DNA of 16,490 bases from an uncultured Christensenellaceae bacterium. GTDB lineage: Bacteria > Bacillota_A > Clostridia > Christensenellales > UBA3700. The notes below the pieces were generated by a model. The model saw only the letters and a program-made list of their open reading frames with translations, ran no database searches and was not told where the DNA came from. The stretch covers positions 1 through 16,490 of the forward strand of contig CALWKT010000004.1 in the NCBI GenBank assembly GCA_944381335.1. Reading direction: 5' to 3'. Below are positions 6,767 to 13,904 of this stretch, in pieces. How positions within the stretch are numbered: the first letter of the stretch is position 1; the number at the start of each line of letters is the position of its first letter. The position numbers were made by a program, and so were the translations under genes.

Positions 6767-8191
6767 ATGCAGGAAAAACTCAGTTGGAAAAGCAAAATTT
6801 CTTTCGGCATCGGAGCTTTCGGCAAGGATATGGTCTACGCGATCGTATCCACCTTTTTTATGAAATACCTGACTGACTACAGGCTTGCCGATCCTCTTTT
6901 CGTCGCGATACTCTTCGCCGGTGCACGCATATGGGATGCGGTCAATGACACTTTTATGGGCGTGATCGTGGACAATACGCGGTCAAGATGGGGCAAATTC
7001 AGACCCTGGATACTGATCGGAACAGTCGTCAACGCCGTCGTTCTGGTGGCGATGTACGCAGACGTCAGTCTGTCGCCGGTAAAATACGCGGTGTACGTCG
7101 GATTCATGTACGTGCTGTGGGGTATGACTTATACGATCATGGATATCCCGTACTGGAGCATGGTGCCGGCGCTTACTTCGGACGAGCAAGAGCGCAACCA
7201 GATCAGCGCGATCCCAAGGTTCTTCGCGAGCATGGCATGGCTGATCGTCGGTTCAGCAGGGCTTTATATCGTCAAATATTTCGGCGGCGAGGACAAGTTG
7301 CTGGGATTTTCTCGCTTTGCGGTCGCCGTTGCGGTGATTTTCGTCGTGTCCTCTCTGATAACGGTTTTCAACGTAAGAGAGAAAAGCGTTGCGGTTTCGG
7401 GCAGCGGTGAAAAAACAGACCTGAAAAAGATGGTAAAAGTGCTGTTCGGGAACGATCAGGTCGCCGTCGTTCTGCTGATCGCGCTGTTTTTCAACGTGGC
7501 GTATCAGCTTTCAAACAGCTTCGCGCTGTACTACTTCGAATACGTCTGCGGAGTGGAGGACGAATTGTTTTCAGTGTATACCCTGGTCGCAGGATTCGCT
7601 CAGATGGGCGCGCTCGCAGGGTACCCTCTGATCAGCAGAAAAATAGGGAAGAAGACGTTGTTTGTGCTGGCGTGTGTTTTGCCTGCGACGGGGTTCGGGC
7701 TTCTTCTTGCGGCAGGGTATTTTGCGCCGGCAAGCGCGGTCTGGGTCGCGCTTTCGAGCGTCGTGATCAACGTCGGAATAGGGTTTATGCTGGTGATACT
7801 GACGGTGATTCTGTCTGAAGTGGTGGATTACGGCGAATACAAAATGGGCTCGCGTAACGAAAGCATCCTGTTTTCTACGCAGACTTTCGTCGTAAAATTT
7901 GCGGGTGCGTTCAGCGCGCTTGTCTCCGGCATAGGTCTGAAGGTGATCGGCTACAAGGCGAATCAGACGCAGGGCGCGGGCACCGTGGCAGGGATGAGGA
8001 TCATCATGATCGCCATTCCGGCGCTTCTGATGCTCGCGTGTCTTGCGGTGTATTTCAGATCTTACAGACTGGGAGACAAGAACTACCGGAGAATACTGGC
8101 AGAACTTGACGAAAGGCGACATTCAGAACAGGTAAATATGCCTGAAACGAACACGGACGAAGAAAAAACAGACGACGGCGGTCAGGTCTGA
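6767..8191 (+). CDS. GPH-family sugar:cation symporter
   Basis: A 474-residue, 12-helix major facilitator superfamily symporter of the GPH family, importing a sugar or short oligosaccharide with a cation. The family signature RIWDAVNDTFMGVIVDNTRSRWGKFRPW lies near residues 49-76, and the late conserved loop reads SEVVDYGEYKMGSRNES. The tail is charged and acidic. I chose the ATG at 6767 because GGAG lies five bases upstream; an in-frame GTG two codons earlier is part of that site. The GH42 gene follows 21 bases after the stop with its own ribosome binding site, so the pair forms an operon. The substrate is probably what the GH42 enzyme or the divergent beta-mannosidase cleaves, but the sequence does not say which. 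Confidence 0.94.
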   Translation: MQEKLSWKSKISFGIGAFGKDMVYAIVSTFFMKYLTDYRLADPLFVAILFAGARIWDAVNDTFMGVIVDNTRSRWGKFRPWILIGTVVNAVVLVAMYADVSLSPVKYAVYVGFMYVLWGMTYTIMDIPYWSMVPALTSDEQERNQISAIPRFFASMAWLIVGSAGLYIVKYFGGEDKLLGFSRFAVAVAVIFVVSSLITVFNVREKSVAVSGSGEKTDLKKMVKVLFGNDQVAVVLLIALFFNVAYQLSNSFALYYFEYVCGVEDELFSVYTLVAGFAQMGALAGYPLISRKIGKKTLFVLACVLPATGFGLLLAAGYFAPASAVWVALSSVVINVGIGFMLVILTVILSEVVDYGEYKMGSRNESILFSTQTFVVKFAGAFSALVSGIGLKVIGYKANQTQGAGTVAGMRIIMIAIPALLMLACLAVYFRSYRLGDKNYRRILAELDERRHSEQVNMPETNTDEEKTDDGGQV

Positions 8192-8212
8192 CTGCGATAA
8201 AAGGAGACGGAT

Positions 8213-10165
8213 ATGATGATTGCGGGAGTGGCTTATTATCCCGAACAGTGGGACAGATCCCTGATCGAAAGCGATCTTGACAGGATCGTCAGGCTGGGCT
8301 GCAACACTGTGAGGATAGGGGAATTTGGCTGGCACGTTATGGAGAGAGCTGAAGGCGAATTTGATTTTTCGTTTTTTGACGAAGTGATAGAAAAGGCTAA
8401 GAAAAGAGGGTTGTCCGTGGTGTTCGGCACTCCGACAGCAACGGCTCCCGCGTGGCTTGCTTACAATTATCCCGAGGTTTGCTCGAAGTTTGAAAACGGG
8501 GCGGTAAAAGCTTACGGAGGCAGGCACACGTGTTGCTATTCGAGCGAAGTGTACACCGACATATCGCGCCGCATCGTAAAAAAACTTGCCGAACATTACA
8601 GAGACGAAAGCGCGATAATAGCGTGGCAGATAGACAACGAACTCGGGCATGAAGGAAGCGACGTCTGCTGGTGCGAAAAATGCGCCGCGGGTTTCAGAAA
8701 GTGGCTGGAGAAAAAATACCGCGACGTCGGCGCGCTGAACGACAGGTACGGGACAGCGTTCTGGAGTCAGCAATACAACTCGTTCGACGAAATCCCGATG
8801 CCTTCGGCGACCGTGACGGTGCACAATCCGTCGCTGAGACTTGACTGGGAGAGGTTCTGTTCGGACAAGATCGTATCCTTTGCGCGGATGCAGACGGAGA
8901 CAATAAAAAGCGTGATCCCGTCCGCAACGGTGATACACGATTTTTCGGGCGGAGGGCTTGGCAAAAGTCTCGATTACCGCGCGGTCGCGGCGGTGACGGA
9001 CAAGACCGCGTACAACAATTATCCTGTCTGGGGCGGACAGAGAGAGCCGCTTCCGCCGTCAGAGATCGCGTTCGGGCTGGACTATATCAGAGGGCTGAAA
9101 GGGGAGTGTTTCTGGATCACGGAAGCGATCATGGGCGCGCAGGGACACGACGTGACCGGCTATGCGCCGCGCCCTGGTCAGGCGGCCATGTGGAGTTTTC
9201 AGGCGGTCGCCCGCGGTTGCGACGGACTTATGTTTTTCAGATTCAGAGGCGCGCATAAAGGCGCGGAACAGTTCTGCTACGGACTTATCGACGCCGACGA
9301 CAGAGAGGGCGCGAAGTGGAAGGAAAGCGCAGAGTTTTTCAGACGTTTCAAAGAACTTGACGGCAAAGTGAGCGCACCGCCTGAGGCAGAGGCATGCATT
9401 TTGTACGGCTTCGACTCTCTCGCTTCTTTCAGGATCCAGAAGCAGAGCGAGATATTTGACAGTGAAAAGGAAATGAAAAAATGGCACGCAGCTTTTTACC
9501 GCGCAAACGTGATGACGGACGTGATACCCTGGGACAGCTGTTTTGAAAGATACGGGGTGGTCGTCGTTCCGGACATGATCATATGCGAACCGTCTTTCAG
9601 AGAAAGGCTCAAGACCTATGTCGCAAACGGCGGCGCCGTGATAGCTACGTACCGCACGTCCGTGAAAGATCCGGACAACAATCTGGTGAGCGGCGAAAGA
9701 TTGCCCGTGGGACTTACAGATCTCTTCGGGCTTGAGACAGAGCAGAGCGAAAGCCTGTGGGAAGAAGAAGGAACGCTTTTGAAAGGAGAGAGGGGCGCCG
9801 GAAAAAAGACTGCGGTCGGCGGCGTATTCAGGGAAATGTGCAGGACGACCACTGCGGAAACGCTTTACCGTTACGACGACGGTTTCTACGGCGACTTTGC
9901 CGCGGTGACGAAGAACAAGTTCGGCAAGGGCATTGCGTTTTACGTCGCTTGTTCCCCGGAGAGAGACCTTGCGGACGAGATCGCGGCAAAAGCGTGCGCG
10001 TTTGCGAGGATAAAACAGACGTTTGCTCCCGACGGCATTGAGGTCGTCGAGAGAAAGTACGACGGCGGCACTCTGCGCTTTGTCATCAACCATAACGCTG
10101 AGCGCGCATTTTACGGCGGAAAGGAGCTGGAAGCGTTCGGTGTGTCGGTTGAAGATATTGAATAA
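8213..10165 (+). CDS. Beta-galactosidase, glycoside hydrolase family 42
   Basis: A cytoplasmic GH42 enzyme expected to hydrolyse terminal beta-galactosides from imported oligosaccharides. It starts with the typical MMIAGVAYYPEQW strand. The acid/base Glu143 lies in WQIDNELG and the probable nucleophile Glu304 in FWITEAIMG. The GH42 zinc site is intact: C107 or C108, then C152, C154 and C157 in the C-x-C-x-x-C spacing of the structurally known Thermus enzyme. A Rossmann-like trimerisation domain (around residues 400-600, with VVVPDMIICEPSFRERLKTYVANGGAVIATYRTSVKD) and a short C-terminal beta domain follow. At 650 residues it is normal length. The start ATG has AGGAG seven bases upstream. It is second in the operon with the GPH symporter. 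Confidence 0.95.
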   Translation: MMIAGVAYYPEQWDRSLIESDLDRIVRLGCNTVRIGEFGWHVMERAEGEFDFSFFDEVIEKAKKRGLSVVFGTPTATAPAWLAYNYPEVCSKFENGAVKAYGGRHTCCYSSEVYTDISRRIVKKLAEHYRDESAIIAWQIDNELGHEGSDVCWCEKCAAGFRKWLEKKYRDVGALNDRYGTAFWSQQYNSFDEIPMPSATVTVHNPSLRLDWERFCSDKIVSFARMQTETIKSVIPSATVIHDFSGGGLGKSLDYRAVAAVTDKTAYNNYPVWGGQREPLPPSEIAFGLDYIRGLKGECFWITEAIMGAQGHDVTGYAPRPGQAAMWSFQAVARGCDGLMFFRFRGAHKGAEQFCYGLIDADDREGAKWKESAEFFRRFKELDGKVSAPPEAEACILYGFDSLASFRIQKQSEIFDSEKEMKKWHAAFYRANVMTDVIPWDSCFERYGVVVVPDMIICEPSFRERLKTYVANGGAVIATYRTSVKDPDNNLVSGERLPVGLTDLFGLETEQSESLWEEEGTLLKGERGAGKKTAVGGVFREMCRTTTAETLYRYDDGFYGDFAAVTKNKFGKGIAFYVACSPERDLADEIAAKACAFARIKQTFAPDGIEVVERKYDGGTLRFVINHNAERAFYGGKELEAFGVSVEDIE

Positions 10166-10234
10166 TCTACACGGGTACGAAAAAATAGCGGAATTAAAAT
10201 TGTAAAACGGAGACGCGCTTTCCGTCGGGATTTT

Positions 10235-10247
10235 ACCGTTAAACGGT
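10235..10247 (+). promoter_or_regulatory. Perfect inverted repeat abutting the -35 box
   Basis: ACCGTT-A-AACGGT is a perfect 13-base palindrome whose last base is the first T of the TTGACA box of the next promoter. A one-base loop makes it a poor RNA hairpin, so a protein-binding operator is more likely than a terminator for the GH42 gene. The function is unproven. Confidence 0.3.
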
Positions 10248-10275
10248 TGACAAATCTTTCCGGACGGAATAGAAT
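10247..10275 (+). promoter_or_regulatory. Consensus promoter of the fluoride riboswitch transcript
   Basis: A perfect TTGACA (10247-10252), a 17-base spacer and TAGAAT (10270-10275). The expected start near 10282 lies just before the riboswitch aptamer. Confidence 0.8.
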
Positions 10276-10289
10276 CTACAATATGAATA

Positions 10290-10412
10290 TACGGGGATGA
10301 AGTCCTCCCGGGGCGTTTTGCCCGAACCGCAGTGATGCTGATGACTTCTGCTTTTTACGCGGAGATCCACGCCGACGCCGCGTAAGTTGCGGAGTTGTCG
10401 GCGATTTTTTTT
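10290..10412 (+). ncRNA. Fluoride riboswitch (crcB motif) with terminator
   Basis: The leader matches the fluoride aptamer fold. P1 is GGGG (10293-10296) with CCTCCC (10304-10309), closing a loop that starts AUGAAGUC. An optional hairpin GGGC-GTTTT-GCCC (10311-10323) follows. Then come the conserved AACCGC (10325-10330), a short stem GCA-GTGA-TGC (10329-10338) and TGATGACTTCTGC (10339-10351). The diagnostic pseudoknot is perfect: GAAGTC (10299-10304) with GACTTC (10343-10348). Downstream, CGCCGAC (10370-10376) and GTCGGCG (10397-10403) form a terminator with eight Ts. TTACGCGG (10355-10362) can pair with CCGCGTAA (10378-10385) as an antiterminator. By analogy with known fluoride switches, fluoride binding should favour readthrough into the antiporter gene. 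Confidence 0.92.
10370..10412 (+). terminator. Riboswitch expression-platform terminator
   Basis: The outer stem CGCCGAC/GTCGGCG contains an inner stem CCGC (10378-10381)/GCGG (10389-10392) and is followed by an A and eight Ts (10405-10412). The ribosome binding site GGAGG of the antiporter begins immediately after the T tract at 10413. Confidence 0.88.
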
Positions 10413-10425
10413 GGAGGACGTGATT

Positions 10426-11697
10426 ATGTTTTTGCTCAGTCTCGCATTGATGTTTTTTCTGGGGCTTGTCCTTTCGTGGATAGCCGGGGCGCTCAGGCTT
10501 CCGCCGCTTCTCGGCATGCTTGCGGCGGGCATGATACTCGGACCTTACGCGCTCGATCTGATCGACGGGTCGCTTCTTGCGATATCTTCGGATCTGAGGC
10601 AGATAGCGCTGATAATAATCGTGCTCAGAGCGGGGCTTGCGCTCGACGTAAAAGATCTGAAGAAGATAGGGCGTCCGGCGGCGCTGATGTGCTTTCTGCC
10701 GGCGTGCTTCGAGATCTGCGCCGCAGTTATATTCGCGCCGCTGTTTCTCAAGGTCTCGTACATAGAAGCCGCGGTCATAGGCACGGTCGTCGCGGCTGTT
10801 TCTCCCGCAGTCGTGATCCCGAAAATGCTGATGATGCAGGAAAAGGGACTGGGCGTGGAAAAAGGCATCCCGCAGATGATCATGGCGGGGGCTTCTGTCG
10901 ACGACGTTTTCGTGATCGTGCTTTTCACAGCTTTTTCGTCCGCTGCGGGAGGAGGAGAGGTGTCTGCGTGGAGCTATGCGAGCATCCCTCTGTCGATAAT
11001 CCTCGGAGCGGGCGTTGGAGTTGCGGTCGGCGTAGCGTTCGGATATTTCTGTTCCCGCGTGCATCTCAGGGATTCGCTCAAAGCGTTGCTGATTTTGTGT
11101 TTCTGTCTGTTCGCCGTTGCGGTCCAGCAGCTTTGGGGCGACGTCGTTCCGTTTTCGGGACTGCTCGCCGTCATGGGCTTCGGGATGGCTTTCCGCAAAA
11201 AGCGCGAGGCTGTCGCCGTCAGGCTTTCTTCCAAGTTCTCCAAATTGTGGATCGCGTCGGAGATCATGCTTTTCGTACTTGTCGGGGCGAGCGTTGACGC
11301 GGCGTATGCGGTCAGAGCTCTCGGCTGGATACTCCTTCTGATATTGTGCGGGCTTGTGTTCAGAGCGGCGGGCGTGATGTGCTGTCTGATCGGAACGCGG
11401 CTGAACCTGAAGGAAAGACTGTTCTGCGTTGTCGCTTATACGCCCAAAGCAACCGTTCAGGCGGCTATCGGCGGAGTGCCTCTCGCGATGGGGCTGGCTT
11501 GCGGAGATACCGTGCTCGCCGTCGCAGTCGTCGCGATAATTTTCACCGCTCCTCTCGGCGCGCTTGCTACAGATCTGATCCTGAGAAAGACGGATATATT
11601 CGCAAAGCCGCATGACGACCCGCCAACCGCGGCAGAGCAAAAAGCCGGGGAAGTGCGGGAAAACTCAAAGACCTCACAAACGGCAGGACGTGAATGA
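10426..11697 (+). CDS. CPA-type cation/proton antiporter, fluoride-regulated
   Basis: A 423-residue polytopic membrane protein of the cation:proton antiporter family. Visible hallmarks are the N-terminal inverted-repeat helices with RLPPLLGMLAAGMILGP, a discontinuous-helix segment AAVSPAVVIPKML (residues 123-135), and the ion-binding pair D159-D160 in GASVDDVFVIVLF, equivalent to the DD pair of electrogenic antiporters such as NhaA and NapA. The second repeat ends with TPKATVQAAIGGVPLAMG. The hydrophilic tail of about 35 residues is cytoplasmic. I chose the ATG at 10426, eight bases after GGAGG; upstream in-frame TTG codons lie inside the terminator. The gene stands behind a fluoride riboswitch. 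Published fluoride riboswitch regulons include Na+/H+ antiporter-like genes, so a role in fluoride or acid/ion stress is likely. The transported ion is unknown. Confidence 0.92.
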   Translation: MFLLSLALMFFLGLVLSWIAGALRLPPLLGMLAAGMILGPYALDLIDGSLLAISSDLRQIALIIIVLRAGLALDVKDLKKIGRPAALMCFLPACFEICAAVIFAPLFLKVSYIEAAVIGTVVAAVSPAVVIPKMLMMQEKGLGVEKGIPQMIMAGASVDDVFVIVLFTAFSSAAGGGEVSAWSYASIPLSIILGAGVGVAVGVAFGYFCSRVHLRDSLKALLILCFCLFAVAVQQLWGDVVPFSGLLAVMGFGMAFRKKREAVAVRLSSKFSKLWIASEIMLFVLVGASVDAAYAVRALGWILLLILCGLVFRAAGVMCCLIGTRLNLKERLFCVVAYTPKATVQAAIGGVPLAMGLACGDTVLAVAVVAIIFTAPLGALATDLILRKTDIFAKPHDDPPTAAEQKAGEVRENSKTSQTAGRE

Positions 11698-11713
11698 TCG
11701 GAGAAAAGGATAG

Positions 11714-11764
11714 ATGACGGAAATTACTTCGGATTTGTACGCCATCATGCAAAATTGTAAGTAA
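11714..11764 (+). CDS. Possible 16-codon ORF
   Basis: An ATG at 11714 preceded by AAGGA opens a 16-residue frame (MTEITSDLYAIMQNCK) ending in TAA at 11762. It lies between the antiporter stop and the promoter of the PI-PLC gene, so it could only be translated from antiporter readthrough. It resembles nothing I know and may be chance. Confidence 0.12.
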   Translation: MTEITSDLYAIMQNCK

Positions 11765-11780
11765 TAAACAACCGAAACAG

Positions 11781-11809
11781 TTGTCACAATTTAAAATATA
11801 TGGTATTAT
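11781..11809 (+). promoter_or_regulatory. Promoter of the PI-PLC lipoprotein gene
   Basis: TTGTCA (11781-11786), a 17-base A/T-rich spacer and TATTAT (11804-11809). The start would fall near 11816, at the GGAGG ribosome binding site (11816-11820), giving a leader of about 14 bases. An imperfect inverted repeat ACAAC/GTTGT (11768-11785) overlaps the -35 box. Confidence 0.65.
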
Positions 11810-11829
11810 GACGGCGGAGGGTTGTTATT

Positions 11830-12876
11830 ATGAAAAACAGTATTTTCAAATGCAGAATTTTAAAGATCGTTGCGGCGGCATGCGCTGTTGTTGCGCTTTG
11901 CTTTGCGTTTGCCGCATGCGACGGAGGTGAAGAAGTGGAATATACGAGAACTTTCGAAGAATCATGGATGAGTTACATATCGGGCGAGACTCCGGTCAGT
12001 TCCGTGGTCATGCCCGGTTCGCACGACGCCGGCACTCTCGGCTCGGACGTTGCGTGCGAAACTCAGCACAGCACGATAGAACAGCAGCTTTACGCCGGGG
12101 TCAGATATTTCGATCTGCGCGCGACTTACAAGAGCCAGACCACGGAATATTATTTTATCCATGCAGACAGCAACGCTTATGTGTTGCCGGGCACCGCAGG
12201 GCAGGAAGTCAAAGCGAGCATGGAGGAGATCAAAGCTTTCGTCGAGAGAAATCCCTGGGAAATAATCGTTCTCGATTTTCAACATTCGTGGACAAAGACT
12301 GAAGAAGGTCTTGTCGAACTTGTTGAGAGCGTGCTGCCTATGGACAAGGTGCTCAGAAAGAGCGACGTTTCAAATCCTGCCGAAGTGACGCTGGGCAAGA
12401 TGAGGGAGCTGGGGAAAAGTCTGATCGTCATATATAAAGACGACAAAAGCGATATCTGCGAAAATCACGACTGGCTGTTTGAAAGAAGCGAGTATCTGCA
12501 ATCAGATTATCAGGGCAGCGAGCACAGGGGCGATGCAGAAAGACTCATGACCCAGTGGGAAAAATACTTTGCGGACAAGAAGGACGGCGTGATCTTCGTG
12601 CTTCAGTCTCAGCTTACCGGGTCTCCGCTTGAGGACAGAGAAGCTCTGATCCGTCCCGTGCTTGACGATTATCTGAAAAACGTCGTCGCAAAGGACCAGG
12701 CAAAACTTGCAGCAATCAACGTGGTGATGAAAGACTTCATCGCAGACGACGTAACCGATTGTCAGGTGTCCTCGGCAGCGGCGATAAAGACGATACTTTC
12801 TCTCAACGTCGACAAGGGCACGGTAAAAGCCGACAAGCTTGAAGAGTTCAGGACAGCCGTAGGCTACGGCGCCTGA
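11830..12876 (+). CDS. PI-PLC X-domain lipoprotein
   Basis: A 348-residue exported lipoprotein with a phosphatidylinositol-specific phospholipase C X-type catalytic domain. The signal peptide has a basic start, a hydrophobic core and the lipobox FAAC with Cys30 as the lipidated residue, so the mature enzyme would be tethered outside the membrane. The catalytic block VVMPGSHDAGT supplies the general-base His65. GVRYFDLRA is the usual second block, and YFIHADSN supplies the second catalytic His111. NPWEIIVLDFQHSW is also characteristic. Family members cleave phosphoinositides, or GPI-like and other glycerophospho lipids, by forming a cyclic phosphate; the natural substrate here is unknown. The ATG lies nine bases after GGAGG. 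The gene appears monocistronic, with its own promoter and a hairpin downstream. Confidence 0.9.
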   Translation: MKNSIFKCRILKIVAAACAVVALCFAFAACDGGEEVEYTRTFEESWMSYISGETPVSSVVMPGSHDAGTLGSDVACETQHSTIEQQLYAGVRYFDLRATYKSQTTEYYFIHADSNAYVLPGTAGQEVKASMEEIKAFVERNPWEIIVLDFQHSWTKTEEGLVELVESVLPMDKVLRKSDVSNPAEVTLGKMRELGKSLIVIYKDDKSDICENHDWLFERSEYLQSDYQGSEHRGDAERLMTQWEKYFADKKDGVIFVLQSQLTGSPLEDREALIRPVLDDYLKNVVAKDQAKLAAINVVMKDFIADDVTDCQVSSAAAIKTILSLNVDKGTVKADKLEEFRTAVGYGA

Positions 12877-12896
12877 AAGAGAGAAAACCGTGAAGT

Positions 12897-12927
12897 CAGC
12901 CTTTCCTGAAACCGGAGAGGCTGCTTT
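12897..12927 (+). terminator. Probable weak terminator after the PI-PLC gene
   Basis: CAGCCTTTC (12897-12905) pairs with GAGAGGCTG (12915-12923), nine base pairs including one G-U, with a 9-base loop. Only a short T run (CTTTAT) follows, so termination may be incomplete. Confidence 0.5.
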
Positions 12928-13000
12928 ATGTCTGAAATAAAGGTTTTGTCCGTCGCCAAAATTTAAATGTATCAACTTGTAAAATTTTTTATAATAACGT

Positions 13001-13029
13001 TTGCCAAATTGCGGCGGATATTGTACAAT
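13001..13029 (+). promoter_or_regulatory. Promoter of tRNA-Ser
   Basis: TTGCCA (13001-13006), a 17-base spacer and TACAAT (13024-13029). The start would be within a few bases of the mature tRNA 5' end at 13040. Confidence 0.7.
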
Positions 13030-13039
13030 ATCATAGCAC

Positions 13040-13129
13040 GCAGAGATGTCCGAGAGGTCGATGGTGCAGCACTCGAAATGCTGTGTTGATGAAAGTCAAC
13101 CGAGGGTTCGAATCCCTCTCTCTGCGCCA
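13040..13129 (+). tRNA. tRNA-Ser (anticodon CGA)
   Basis: A complete class II tRNA reading UCG serine codons. The acceptor stem GCAGAGA (13040-13046) pairs with TCTCTGC (13119-13125), followed by discriminator G and an encoded CCA (13127-13129). The anticodon loop CTCGAAA holds CGA at 13074-13076. The long variable arm GTTGA/TCAAC marks it as a serine-type tRNA. The T arm is GAGGG-TTCGAAT-CCCTC. It has its own promoter and a strong terminator and appears to be a single-gene unit. Confidence 0.96.
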
Positions 13130-13132
13130 AGA

Positions 13133-13176
13133 GGTACTCATAAGAACCCTATCGTTCTTATGAGTCCTTTTTTTTT
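13133..13176 (+). terminator. Intrinsic terminator of tRNA-Ser
   Basis: ACTCATAAGAAC (13136-13147) pairs perfectly with GTTCTTATGAGT (13154-13165), extended by GG/CC across a one-base bulge, and is followed by nine Ts (13168-13176). Confidence 0.92.
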
Positions 13177-13206
13177 GGCGCAGAGAGAGGGATTCTCAGA
13201 ACCCTC
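13175..13206 (-). repeat. Inverted, degraded copy of the tRNA-Ser 3' end
   Basis: The - strand of this segment repeats the T-arm and acceptor 3' part of the tRNA (13102-13130): GAGGG-TTC...AAT-CCCTC, then TCTCTGCGCCAA. The only difference is three extra bases in the T loop. No matching D or anticodon arm follows, so it is not a functional tRNA. Together with the terminator it makes a near-continuous palindrome of about 105 bases. Confidence 0.85.
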
Positions 13207-13351
13207 GTCATAAGTTCGTGCGTTATGGCGGTGAGAAATCTATCCTCGATTTGCAGGCGAGTTTTATGCGAATAAGTTTTTGTGCAAAGGAAAAAGCTGA
13301 AATCATGGCGTTTTGAATTATTATGTGATATAGTTGAATGCGAGGAGAGAT
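13207..13351. other. Leader region of the sigma-factor gene
   Basis: About 145 bases without a gene. There are a small inverted repeat (CATAA...TTATG, around 13209-13227) and an A/T-rich stretch with TATAGT shortly before the sigma-factor start, but no matching -35 box for the housekeeping sigma. An autoregulated promoter read by the ECF factor itself is possible but cannot be identified here. Confidence 0.3.
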
Positions 13352-13852
13352 ATGACAGCAAATACGTTCAACAGGCTTCTGCACCGGATACATAAAGACA
13401 GCCGCGCGATAGAAAAGATATATTTGTTTTACAACAGCAAAATCATTTTGCATCTTTCTTATTCGTACGGGCGTGAGATCGCAGAAGAATGCGCTCAGGA
13501 ATTTTTTGTAAAGCTGATTGAGATCGCAGACAGGCAACCCTATATAAATTATCCTACTACTTGGGTGTATAAGTGCTGTGAAAATATAGCGAAGCGCAAA
13601 ATTCAGAAAGAGATAATCACCGTTGAGATAAACGATGAAACGGATAGCAGACTGGCATTTATTGAGCGCGAATATTTCGGCGATCTTTATAGCGAACTGG
13701 AGAAACTCGACGTGCAGTCCAGAAATATCCTGATAATGATTTATTGGGAGGGGTACAGCCAGGAAGAAATAGCACGGATGTTGAAATTAAAGCCGGCAAC
13801 CGTAAGGAAAAAACACAGCAGGGCGTTGAAACAACTCAAGAAATATTTATAG
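13352..13852 (+). CDS. ECF-type RNA polymerase sigma factor
   Basis: A 166-residue sigma-70 family factor of ECF size that would direct RNA polymerase to a small set of promoters. Residues 15-80 look like region 2 (core-binding and -10 recognition; AEECAQEFFVKLIEIADRQP and TTWVYKCCENIAKRKIQ). After a short linker, residues 110-166 form region 4 with a clear helix-turn-helix: LDVQSRNILIMIYWEGYSQ, EEIARMLKLKPATVRKKHSRA and a basic end. I chose the ATG at 13352 because AGGAG lies just upstream; the frame extends six codons further to a TTG that overlaps that site. It is followed by a possible 27-codon gene and a membrane protein on the same strand, the usual layout of a sigma/anti-sigma operon. 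Confidence 0.88.
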   Translation: MTANTFNRLLHRIHKDSRAIEKIYLFYNSKIILHLSYSYGREIAEECAQEFFVKLIEIADRQPYINYPTTWVYKCCENIAKRKIQKEIITVEINDETDSRLAFIEREYFGDLYSELEKLDVQSRNILIMIYWEGYSQEEIARMLKLKPATVRKKHSRALKQLKKYL

Positions 13853-13904
13853 AGACGTCGCGTTTTCAAGCCGAAGCGCGTCTTATCGGTTGAGAAAGGA
13901 TAAA

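Noticed and set aside
8123..10093. Long - strand frames (271 and 344 codons) opposite the symporter end and the GH42 gene
   Set aside because: The real + strand genes have intact catalytic motifs; these frames have biased, low-plausibility composition.
10276..11640. 454-codon - strand frame opposite the antiporter
   Set aside because: It is extremely rich in Arg, His, Gln and Glu, typical of the antisense of a hydrophobic gene, and runs through the riboswitch.
3233..12876. A GPI-anchor degradation system combining PI-PLC, mannosidase and phosphodiesterase
   Set aside because: GPI mannoses are alpha-linked whereas this enzyme is a beta-mannosidase; the PI-PLC gene has its own promoter and different orientation and compartment. 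Nothing ties the genes together.
13102..13206. A mobile-element attachment site at the tRNA-Ser 3' end
   Set aside because: An att duplication should be a direct repeat; this copy is inverted, only 45 bases away, and no integrase gene is present.
13175..13300. A second, convergent tRNA on the - strand
   Set aside because: Only the T-arm and acceptor 3' strand are present, the T loop has three extra bases, and no matching acceptor 5' strand, D arm or serine anticodon arm follows.
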